49,787 nucleotides of DNA from Sphingomonas sp. PsM26 (GTDB lineage Bacteria; Pseudomonadota; Alphaproteobacteria; Sphingomonadales; Sphingomonadaceae): assembly GCA_030433805.1 (NCBI GenBank), contig JARUXA010000024.1, positions 1-49,787 of the forward strand. The letters are read 5' to 3'. The notes under the pieces are model-generated. The model was not told the DNA's origin and ran no database searches. It saw only the letters and a list, made by a program, of their open reading frames with translations. The translations under genes and the position numbers were made by a program. This document shows, one piece after another, positions 9,390-16,781 of the stretch (positions within the stretch are counted from its first letter, which is position 1; each line of letters begins with the position of its first letter).

Positions 9390-11462
9390 GTGAACGCCCT
9401 TGCACAAGGGATTGAGATCGCTCGCGGAAATGAAGATATGGCTCGCCTCCATCAAGACGGGTTTGTTCTGATTATGCCAGGTGCCGCTCTCAACCGCTGG
9501 ATCATCGACAGCGCGACGGATTTTGCGATCATCGCCACTGATCGCGATGCCAGGGTTACTACCTGGAACGAAGGCGCACGCCGCATTCTCGGCTGGACCG
9601 AAGAGGAGATGGTGGGCGAGCTTGTCGATCGCATCTTCACGCCCGAAGATGTGGTCGCCCACCGGCCGATGATCGAAATGGAGGCGGCGCTCGAAACCGG
9701 TGCCGGCAACGACGAGCGCTGGCATCAGCGGAAAGACGGCGAGCGCTTCTGGGCGGTCGGCCAAATGACGGTGCTGCGCGACGATGCCGGCGACGCAATC
9801 GGTTTCGTGAAGGTGCTGCGCGACCGCACCGAGCAGCAGCTCGCGGCCGAAGCGCTCAAGGTGGCCAACGAGGGGCGTACCAGGGTCGAGGAGCAGCTGC
9901 GCGACCTCAACGCCGATCTCGAACGGCAGGTACTATCCCGCTCGCTTGATCGCGGCATGACGTGGCATGTCAGCCCGGATCTTCTCGCCGTGCTCGACAG
10001 GGAAGGACGCTTCTTCAGCGCCAATCCATCATGGGAAGCGCTGCTAGGCTGGACCGAGGCCGAGCTGCTGCCGATCAGGAGCACCGTCCTGATCCATCCG
10101 GACGATCTTGGTGCCGGGCTGACTGCGATGCAGGAGCTATTGAGCGGCAAACCGATCATCGGCTTCGAGAACCGCCAGCGGCACAAGGACGGCAGCTATC
10201 GTTGGATATCCTGGGTTGCCGTGCCCGAGGGCGACAAAATCTACATTCGCGGCCGTGACATCACCGCCGAGCGTATCCAGACCGAAGCGCTGGAGCATGC
10301 ACAGGATGCCCTGCGGCAATCGCAGAAGATCGAGGCGATCGGCCAGCTCACCGGCGGTGTCGCGCACGACTTCAACAACCTGCTGACGGTCATCAGGGGT
10401 TCGGTTGATCTCCTGCGCCGTCCTGGTCTCTCCGAGGACCGACGGGGCCGCTATATCGACGCCATCGCTGACACCGCCGATCGCGCCGCCAAGCTGACCG
10501 GCCAGCTGCTCGCCTTTGCACGCCGGCAGGCGCTCAGCCCGGTGGTGTTCGACGTGACCTCCAATCTGCAAGCCGTGAAGGGAATGATCGGTACGCTCGC
10601 CGGCTCACGCGTCCAGATCGCCTTCGCCGCGCCCGATGAGCCGTGCTTCATCAAGGCAGATCCCAGCCAGTTCGACACCGCGATCGTCAACATGGCGGTC
10701 AACGCTCGTGATGCCATGGGCGGCGAGGGCATGATGGAGCTGATCGTGGGGCTTGCCGATCAGATACCCCCCGTCAGGTCGCATCACGCCGTGCCGGGAA
10801 CCTTCGTGACGGTGAAAGTGCGCGACAGCGGCGCCGGCATTGCACCCGACGACCTGGTCCGCATCTTCGAGCCGTTCTACACGACCAAGGGTGTCGGACA
10901 GGGTACCGGCCTCGGGCTCAGCCAGGTGTTCGGCTTTGCCAAGCAGTCGGGCGGCGAAATCGTCGTGGATAGCACGGTCGGTGTCGGCACGACCTTCACC
11001 CTGTATCTGCCGTGCGAGATGGAAGGCGAAGACGTAGTCGGACCGGACGGTGAGGATGAAGGCTACACCGATCCGCAAGGGATGTGCGTGCTGCTGGTGG
11101 AGGACAATGCCGATGTTGGCCTGTTCGCCACCGCCACGCTCGCCGAGCTGGGTTACTCGACCGTCTATGCCGAAAATGCGGATGCGGCGCTTCGCGAACT
11201 AGACAAGGGAGCGGATCGGTTCGACGTGGTGTTCTCGGACGTGGTGATGCCTGGCATGAGTGGCCTCGACATGGCCAAGATTATCCGAGAGCGGCATCCC
11301 GATCTGCCGGTCGCGCTCACCAGCGGATACAGTCACGTGCTGGCGGAGAAGGGCAGCGGCGGCTTCGAACTCCTCCACAAACCCTATTCGATGGAACAGG
11401 TGTCGCGCTTCTTGCGCAAGGTAGCAAGGCAGCGGACGAGTGACACCGTTGAACCGGTTTGA
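9390..11462 (+). CDS. Hybrid histidine kinase, PAS-PAS-HisKA-HATPase-receiver
   Basis: 690-aa soluble sensor kinase. PAS about 35-150 (IIATDRDARVTTWNEGA), PAS about 195-300, coiled coil, HisKA with GGVAHDFNNLL (His326), HATPase with NMAVNARDAMGG, RDSGAG and GTGLGLSQVFGFAKQSGG, then a receiver with VEDNAD and FSDVVMPGMSG (Asp617), and Lys in LHKPYS. All catalytic residues are present. The kinase-receiver half matches the 2108-4858 protein block by block (same QSQKxEAIGQLTGG entry, same KADPSQFDTAIVNM and HADPSQFDTAIVNM stretches), so one arose from the other by duplication with sensor exchange. Start GTG 9390 is the longest; ATG 9438 is an alternative. It lies 20 bp after the frameshifted kinase and may be in the same transcript. 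Confidence 0.9.
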   Translation: MNALAQGIEIARGNEDMARLHQDGFVLIMPGAALNRWIIDSATDFAIIATDRDARVTTWNEGARRILGWTEEEMVGELVDRIFTPEDVVAHRPMIEMEAALETGAGNDERWHQRKDGERFWAVGQMTVLRDDAGDAIGFVKVLRDRTEQQLAAEALKVANEGRTRVEEQLRDLNADLERQVLSRSLDRGMTWHVSPDLLAVLDREGRFFSANPSWEALLGWTEAELLPIRSTVLIHPDDLGAGLTAMQELLSGKPIIGFENRQRHKDGSYRWISWVAVPEGDKIYIRGRDITAERIQTEALEHAQDALRQSQKIEAIGQLTGGVAHDFNNLLTVIRGSVDLLRRPGLSEDRRGRYIDAIADTADRAAKLTGQLLAFARRQALSPVVFDVTSNLQAVKGMIGTLAGSRVQIAFAAPDEPCFIKADPSQFDTAIVNMAVNARDAMGGEGMMELIVGLADQIPPVRSHHAVPGTFVTVKVRDSGAGIAPDDLVRIFEPFYTTKGVGQGTGLGLSQVFGFAKQSGGEIVVDSTVGVGTTFTLYLPCEMEGEDVVGPDGEDEGYTDPQGMCVLLVEDNADVGLFATATLAELGYSTVYAENADAALRELDKGADRFDVVFSDVVMPGMSGLDMAKIIRERHPDLPVALTSGYSHVLAEKGSGGFELLHKPYSMEQVSRFLRKVARQRTSDTVEPV

Positions 11463-12060
11463 CGCGAGCACGATAGCACCCTCCCGATTGTGACGGAGAC
11501 TATCCGAGAACTCTCTGCGAACCTTGTCCATGTGCGCAACGGGCAATATAGTGTCTCGATGACACGCCTCTTCATATCAAGGCGAGCGCAAAGTGGCTGT
11601 AATGCGAACCTAGCTTAATCAAAATTACATTACGACTTTTCGGACAGTCTGAGCAGTAAAATGGGAATGTTCGCGTGCTTAGCATTATTTTTGGATGAGC
11701 ATGCCCGTCTGTCGTGACCCACGCGCCGGCGTATGGATAGGCCAAAACCTTCGCCCTTGCTCCAATCCGGCGAACTATGCGCGGTACTCCAATCCTATTG
11801 TCCGCCGCTGCGGGGCTTCTTCCTGTTGTATCTCAAGCGGTATGCCTCCCGATGAAACTGCGCGCGCCTATGGATTATGTACAGGATTGGCGAAACGGAC
11901 GCACCTGACCACTACTTCGAAGACGTTTGGCTTTCCCATAAAGAAACGGCCAGGGAGACGCCGGAAGGGTTCTTGGGATCGATGGTAAAACGGGAGCGGG
12001 ATTACTTTCTCAAAACCCGGTCCGGTCGTGAGAGAGCTGTCAGCGGAGCTTGCGCGGTCC
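11463..12060. other. Gene-poor stretch, possible FecI-like sigma remnant
   Basis: About 600 bp without an intact gene. On the + strand one frame reads LCAVLQSYCPPLRGFF and LYLKRYASR from about 11733, stops at a TGA, then resumes in the same frame as RIGETDAPDHYFEDVW and FLGSMVKRERDYFL. The texture (aromatic RGFF helix, then a GETDAP linker) is reminiscent of FecI-type ECF sigma region 2, but the match is weak. Upstream, at 11657-11700, AAAATGGGAATG, TTAGCAT and GGATGAG recur in the same order as at 14503-14554. Confidence 0.25.
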
Positions 12061-13320
12061 CTATTGGAGTGGAGCTTGCATGTAGTGTCGCATCAGTTGG
12101 TCGGCGTGCCCGCGAAGCAGGGTCGCCGCTCCCAGCACTCCCTCACTGCGGCTGTCCACTTCTGTCGCACAGGCGCCGATCTGGCGTGCCGCCTCGACCA
12201 TCTCGTCGATCTCACCGCCGATATGGGTACGGGTTGTCGCTTGCAGGCTTGATGTCGCCTTGATGCGCGCCGAGCCGCTCTGCACGTCGGCGACCCGCTC
12301 TGTCAGCCGCTCACAATGTTCGACCACGCGGGAGATCGTCCGCTCGATCGACCGCAGTTCGGCCAGGATGTGATCGGTTGCGATAGCTGTCAGCCCCGCT
12401 AGCTGGCGAACCTCGTTTGCAACCACCGCGAAGCCGCGGCCGCCTTCCCCAGCCCGAGCCGCTTCGATCGAGGCGTTGAGCGCCAGCATCTTGGTCTGTG
12501 AGGCGATGGAGGAAATCTCGCCGGCAACCGACCCAATGCCTTCAAGGTGGACACTGAGCCCTTCGACCGTTTGCCGCATCGCGACCGTGTCTTCGCCGAC
12601 GCGCTCGATGTCACTCGATGCGCTCACTACGCCTTTCTCGACCTCGTTTCCCATCAGAACGAGCTGGCGCACGCCTTGCCCTGCGGCGTCTGACCGCAAC
12701 GCGCCAGCGGTCGCGAGATCGGTCAGTGACTTCGCCTGATTAGCGAGGTGAGATGCAGCCTCATCGAGCCGAGCGGCCACGGCCAACACCTGCTCGGCTT
12801 CCGCCTGCCGCTCCAAGCGGAGACGTCTGGTGACCAGCCGCTCCACCACCATCCCGGCCAGCATCGCCAGATGCGTGCGTTCAAGCGCACTGATGCCCTG
12901 GGGGCGGGGCGTGGGATCGAAGATACACAGCGTACCGATATTAAACCCTGCCGGCGTCGTGAGCGGCGCGCCAGCGTAGAAACGAATGAACGGAGTGCCG
13001 ACGACGAGCGGATTGGCCGCAAACCGCTCATCAGCATGGGCATCTGGCACGACCATCACGTCGTTCTCAAGAATGGCGTGGCCGCAGAAAGCAGCGTCAC
13101 GCCCCGTCTCGCAGACATCGAGCCCAACGCGAGCCTTGAACCATTGCCGGTCATCGTCGATCAGCGACACGGTACTGGTCGCAACGTCGAACAGGCTTTG
13201 CGCCAGTCGGACGATATCGTCGAACACGCGCTCCGCTGCGCTGTCGAGCACCTTGTAGGCGGCCAGTTCCGCCAAGCGGGCAGCTTCATCGTTGGGCACG
13301 GGGAAAGAGCGCAGGTCCAA
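12061..13320 (-). CDS. Soluble GAF-domain methyl-accepting chemotaxis-like protein
   Basis: 419-aa protein with no membrane helix. An N-terminal GAF domain (about 20-165; FYAGAPLTTP, IGTLCIFD) is joined to a coiled-coil signalling domain whose tip has SSIASQTKMLALNASIEAAR followed by AGEGGRGFAVVANEVRQLA, the chemoreceptor hairpin that binds CheA and CheW. Only one side of the usual adaptation bundle is recognisable, so the cytoplasmic domain is short. No che genes lie near. Its GAF resembles that of the GGDEF-EAL protein at 5600. It may sense a cytoplasmic ligand or redox state and act in a distant chemosensory array; the ligand is unknown. Convergent with the sequence remnants at 11.7 kb. 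Confidence 0.87.
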   Translation of the reverse strand: MDLRSFPVPNDEAARLAELAAYKVLDSAAERVFDDIVRLAQSLFDVATSTVSLIDDDRQWFKARVGLDVCETGRDAAFCGHAILENDVMVVPDAHADERFAANPLVVGTPFIRFYAGAPLTTPAGFNIGTLCIFDPTPRPQGISALERTHLAMLAGMVVERLVTRRLRLERQAEAEQVLAVAARLDEAASHLANQAKSLTDLATAGALRSDAAGQGVRQLVLMGNEVEKGVVSASSDIERVGEDTVAMRQTVEGLSVHLEGIGSVAGEISSIASQTKMLALNASIEAARAGEGGRGFAVVANEVRQLAGLTAIATDHILAELRSIERTISRVVEHCERLTERVADVQSGSARIKATSSLQATTRTHIGGEIDEMVEAARQIGACATEVDSRSEGVLGAATLLRGHADQLMRHYMQAPLQ

Positions 13321-13478
13321 ACCGGGTCTCGCGTCGCAATCAGGTTCGGGTCGGTTTATTAGTCAGGCGGCTGCATGCCTAGCGCGATGTCGAAAAACGC
13401 CCGGAACTGTCCCAGAAGGATCGAGTTTTGGGAAAGGGCGGCCTGTTCGCTACGGAGCCATGCCGCCCCTGCACCAAT
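13321..13478. other. Short intergenic with a repeated motif
   Basis: Carries AGGATCGAGTTTTGGGAA at about 13415-13432, nearly identical to GGGATCGAGTTTCGGGAA at 1328-1345 (one transition inside the core). Downstream of the AraC gene and upstream of the chemoreceptor start. Function unknown. Confidence 0.4.
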
Positions 13479-14360
13479 CTACTTCAGTGGCAGGAACAGG
13501 TCCGCGATTGCTTCATGTTCCGGCACCTCCGGGAAGAAGGTGACACGCTGGCAGTAGAGCGGGAAGTCCCGCGCTTCCTCGCCGCTGGCCGGTAGCCAAT
13601 CGCGGTAGAGGTATAGGGCGGCAGGTTCCAGATTGTCGGTGTTGCCGATGACGCGCAGCACCGCACACCGTCCGCCGGGGATCGTGCCAGCCTCGATTCG
13701 CTCGCCATGCGCCTCGATCGGACGATCGGTGCCGACGCATAGGTCCATGCGGTACTCGGCCGGGGGCGTCGTGTGCGGATCGGAGTGGAAGACGTTGAAG
13801 GTCTGGCTAGCCTTCGGCGATAGCCCGGCTGCTTTGCGCCAAGCGATGAACCGCTGGATGGTCGCGCCGATCGTCGCCGGGTCGCCGCGATGCTCCATGA
13901 TTGCGACCGGCGTCGGGGCCACATCACGGATCGTCACGTTGTCAGGGGTATAGGTGGTCTGCATGAGCTTGCTCCTCGCGTTGTCGAGAGGCCCGAAGGC
14001 CGCAAGCCACGGCTCCCAATCAGGAGTTTTCCTGAACGACGACGGCGACTGCCCGAACCGTTGCCTAAAGGCGCGGGCGAAGGCATCCGGGGCGTCGTAA
14101 CCGGCATCCATCGCTATGTCGGTGATGCTCTGCGCGTCCCGGTATGCCAGCCGGTAGGATGCCCGCTTCATGCGGGCGAGCTGGATATAGCGATGCACGG
14201 ACAGCCCGAAGGTCGCCGCGAACTGCCGGTGGAAATGGTATTTCGAGAAGGCCGCAACCCCGCTCACAACGTCCAGGTCCAAGTCGCAATCCAAGTGCCG
14301 GTCGATGTGATCCAGCACCCGCTGCATCCGAGAATGGTAGTTGGGAAGCGCCGCCTTCAT
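13479..14360 (-). CDS. AraC-type regulator with GyrI-like effector domain
   Basis: 293-aa transcription regulator. Two helix-turn-helix units in the first 110 residues carry the AraC pattern (SGVAAFSKYHFHRQF, then ITDIAMDAGYDAPDAFARAF ending in GQSP). From about 135 a GyrI/SbmC-like domain follows (VTIRDVAPTPVAIMEHRG; AGTIPGGRCAVLRV; LYRDWLPASGEEARDFP). This is the Rob/SoxS-like arrangement in which the C-terminal domain binds small amphipathic compounds and the N-terminal part activates transcription. No target is obvious; its nearest divergent or linked genes are the secreted protein and esterase upstream, so a local role is possible but unproven. Start ATG 14360 has AGGAT upstream. Confidence 0.92.
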   Translation of the reverse strand: MKAALPNYHSRMQRVLDHIDRHLDCDLDLDVVSGVAAFSKYHFHRQFAATFGLSVHRYIQLARMKRASYRLAYRDAQSITDIAMDAGYDAPDAFARAFRQRFGQSPSSFRKTPDWEPWLAAFGPLDNARSKLMQTTYTPDNVTIRDVAPTPVAIMEHRGDPATIGATIQRFIAWRKAAGLSPKASQTFNVFHSDPHTTPPAEYRMDLCVGTDRPIEAHGERIEAGTIPGGRCAVLRVIGNTDNLEPAALYLYRDWLPASGEEARDFPLYCQRVTFFPEVPEHEAIADLFLPLK

Positions 14361-14499
14361 CGTCCTATCCTCCGTGGCGACACCAGCTAGGCGCTCACGG
14401 ATATCATGCGCTCGACCGATCTTGCGGTTCTAGCACAGCCCGATGGGCCTTCCCGCAAAGGAACGGCAAGCGAGACGGCTCGGGCGTTCTCAAAAGGAT

Positions 14500-14535
14500 C
14501 GAAAAATGGGAATGGCGTGACGTTCCCATTTTTCG
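14500..14535. terminator. Perfect 13-bp inverted repeat, bidirectional terminator or operator
   Basis: Arms CGAAAAATGGGAA (14500-14512) and TTCCCATTTTTCG (14523-14535), 10-nt loop. It lies downstream of the - strand gene ending at 14596 and upstream of the AraC gene. The A5/T5 ends suit a terminator on either strand, but the AT-rich stem is weak, so an operator for the AraC promoter is equally possible. Confidence 0.5.
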
Positions 14536-14595
14536 TCTTAGCATGAGGATGAGATCGCTCAGGTGGGGAGCGCGTGGCTTGCCATCACGAGTCTC

Positions 14596-15000
14596 TTAAC
14601 GAGAATGGAGCGGTGCCACCAAGCCGTCATTGCCATAACCGCGGGGGATGCCGTGGCCATCGAGCGCGACATCCACCCCACCCAAGGTCCGATTGTACGT
14701 GGCCAGTTCGGCCGCGCTGATGAAACCCTGCTTGCTATTCATGCGGGTCATGTTCGTCCGGACCTGCGCGACCTGACGGTCGAGACGCGATGCCTGCACA
14801 CGCGAAACCTTGCCGCTGCGGCGGCCTTCGGCGATCCGCGCCTGCACGGTCGCGACGCGGGTCTTCAATGCATCCGCCTCGTGGCCGCTGTGCGCGCGGG
14901 CGGCCTGCACACCGTGTGCCAGAGCGGTCGCGGCAGTCGAAACGGTGGCCGTCGCGCCCATCGAGAGGATGATGGCAGACAGGGCGGTAGTGAGCTTCAT
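14596..15000 (-). CDS. Small secreted protein of unknown function (paralogue of 23212-23769)
   Basis: 134-aa protein starting MKLTTALSAIILS, a clear signal peptide ending near AATALA. The mature part is a Lys/Arg-rich helix (RIAEGRRSGKVSRVQASRL, then RQVAQVRTNMTRMN) followed by QGFISAAELATYNRT, VDVALDGHG and YGNDG. The same blocks occur in the 185-aa protein at 23212-23769, which also shares the upstream leader, so they form a duplicated family. I do not recognise a known domain. The periplasm is the likely site. ATG 15000 was chosen because the signal peptide starts there and AGAAGG precedes it; longer upstream starts lack support. Confidence 0.75.
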   Translation of the reverse strand: MKLTTALSAIILSMGATATVSTAATALAHGVQAARAHSGHEADALKTRVATVQARIAEGRRSGKVSRVQASRLDRQVAQVRTNMTRMNSKQGFISAAELATYNRTLGGVDVALDGHGIPRGYGNDGLVAPLHSR

Positions 15001-15124
15001 GATAGACCTTCTTGGAAAGCAGGATGGAGCCGCAGAACGCCGGGGCAGCGGCATCACTCCTATCGTCACGTCGATAACGCCCGCATGAACGACGCCAACC
15101 CAAATTCCAGGCGCGGCTCCGCGT

Positions 15125-16597
15125 TCAGCGTGCGGCCCTCCGCTGGCGGAACAGCCAGTCGCGCGCGGCGCCGATGTAGAAGAACTTGCGAGCCGAACCC
15201 ATGTGATCGACCCCGTCGAACGTCAGGAAGGTGATGTTGCCGCCTTCTGCAAGATGCCCTTCGACTTGTCTGGTCAGCTTGTCCTGCTTGTCGATCGGGA
15301 AGATCAGCGACGGGTCGAGCAACTCCGTCGGGCGCGTCACCTTGGCACCAGCTTGACGCCAGACGGGCACGCACTTCTCGTTCCAGGGAGTCGCCTTGCC
15401 GTCCTCGCTGCCGGTGATAATGAGGACGTTCTGCTGCGCCAGCGCGACCATGTCGGCCGGCCGCTGCTGCCCGGCGATGATGAGGCCACCGGCATAGACA
15501 CCGGGGTGCTTGGCCATCAGCCACAAAGAAGTCATCGCCCCCATCGACCAGCCGGTGCAGTAAATGCGGGTGGGGTCGATCCGCAGCACCTTGTCGGCTC
15601 GGTCGGGCAGGTTCGGATTGCCGTAGTTCCACCCGTTCCTCAGGAGCGATTCCACCAGACGATGGGTGTTCTCGATGTCGTTGGTGTGCTCCCAATAGTC
15701 GTTCATGGTGGTGCGTTCGTACCGCGGGGTGACGACGACGCATTCGTGCTCGGCCTGGTTCTCGGGCAGGCTCCAGATTGTGGCGATGCACTGCTCGGTC
15801 AGCGTCTGCGCGGAGGTGCCGTCGTAGCTCGTGCCCGAGTGTGTCACCGCCAGGACCAGCGGATAGGCCTTGGTCTCGCCGCCCGGCGCCAGGAACGACT
15901 TGGGCAGGTAGATGCTGTATTCGAGGTAGGTCGACCGCGTGTCGTCCCACCACCAATGGCTCTGCTCCCACGCATCGACGCCGCGGATGACGACGCTGTT
16001 GCCGCGGTCGCCGGCATTGCTCCACATCTTCGTGGCAGCGGCATAGACGGCGCCGCGGGTCGTGCGGACAGGCGCGTTCTGGGTCGCGACGACCTTGTCG
16101 CTGTCGGTCGTCGGCAGACTTAGGTCGGGCTCATGCGCAAACTCGGCGATGACGTAGGCACCGGGCACGCTCTTGCGGTCGGGCCGAAGCGCAGGCCGGG
16201 CGTTGGTATAGATGGCAGCCACGGTGCGGGGAGCAGGGGCTTGCGTCGTCACGTTCTTGTCCGGGCTTTGCGGCATGCCGGGGAAGAAGCCGCGTGCAGC
16301 CGGCACCACGCCGACCGCGAAGGTCGACGGGCCAAGGCCTGTGGGGTCGATGTCGGCGTCGTACTCGATCGCAACGCCGTAGACCTTCTGGCCGCCGCCC
16401 GTGACCTCGCACAGCGCGGTGATCCCCTGGAGGCCCGGACCAGAGCTCTTGCGGCGTGGCGATCCATCGGGTCCTGCCGAAGCCGCCATGAACCCCTGCT
16501 GGGCTGAGGCATGCCCGGTGCCGAGCACCCCCATTGCAGCAGCCCCGGTCATTGCCGCCCCCGTCGTTACCATCTTCCGGCGTGTTATTTCGGTCAT
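15125..16597 (-). CDS. Tat-exported alpha/beta-hydrolase (esterase / PHB-depolymerase-like)
   Basis: 490-aa secreted esterase. The N-terminus TRRKMVTTGAAM with a hydrophobic run to ASA is a twin-arginine signal. About residues 40-215 form an Ig-like leader domain as in some secreted esterases; the hydrolase fold follows with YLPKSF and PLVLAVTHSG. The nucleophile is in CTGWSMGA (Ser351), with Asp399 in GSEDGK and His465 in GVDHMGS, a complete triad in the right order. Substrate unknown: a polyester, sugar ester or siderophore ester would all fit. It lies 184 bp from the end of the TonB receptor on the same strand, which makes siderophore or nutrient ester cleavage an attractive but unproven idea. 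Confidence 0.85.
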   Translation of the reverse strand: MTEITRRKMVTTGAAMTGAAAMGVLGTGHASAQQGFMAASAGPDGSPRRKSSGPGLQGITALCEVTGGGQKVYGVAIEYDADIDPTGLGPSTFAVGVVPAARGFFPGMPQSPDKNVTTQAPAPRTVAAIYTNARPALRPDRKSVPGAYVIAEFAHEPDLSLPTTDSDKVVATQNAPVRTTRGAVYAAATKMWSNAGDRGNSVVIRGVDAWEQSHWWWDDTRSTYLEYSIYLPKSFLAPGGETKAYPLVLAVTHSGTSYDGTSAQTLTEQCIATIWSLPENQAEHECVVVTPRYERTTMNDYWEHTNDIENTHRLVESLLRNGWNYGNPNLPDRADKVLRIDPTRIYCTGWSMGAMTSLWLMAKHPGVYAGGLIIAGQQRPADMVALAQQNVLIITGSEDGKATPWNEKCVPVWRQAGAKVTRPTELLDPSLIFPIDKQDKLTRQVEGHLAEGGNITFLTFDGVDHMGSARKFFYIGAARDWLFRQRRAAR

Positions 16598-16781
16598 CTT
16601 CTTTTTCCTTGGGCGAGCCCGCCGCTCCGCCCCTTATTGCTAACAGGCGGCCTGCTCATGAGGTACCTGGCGTGGCACGTTCCGTCGTTCCGGCCGAGAT
16701 CGAGTTCGTGGAACGAACCGAACAGGATATGGCACGACTGATCTGACGGGATGCTCCGTGCGCACGCCATTCAATATGTGA

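Noticed and set aside
16534..16746. + strand frame between the esterase and the TonB receptor
   Set aside because: Mostly mirrors the esterase signal peptide; only the last 30 residues are outside another gene, too little to support a gene.
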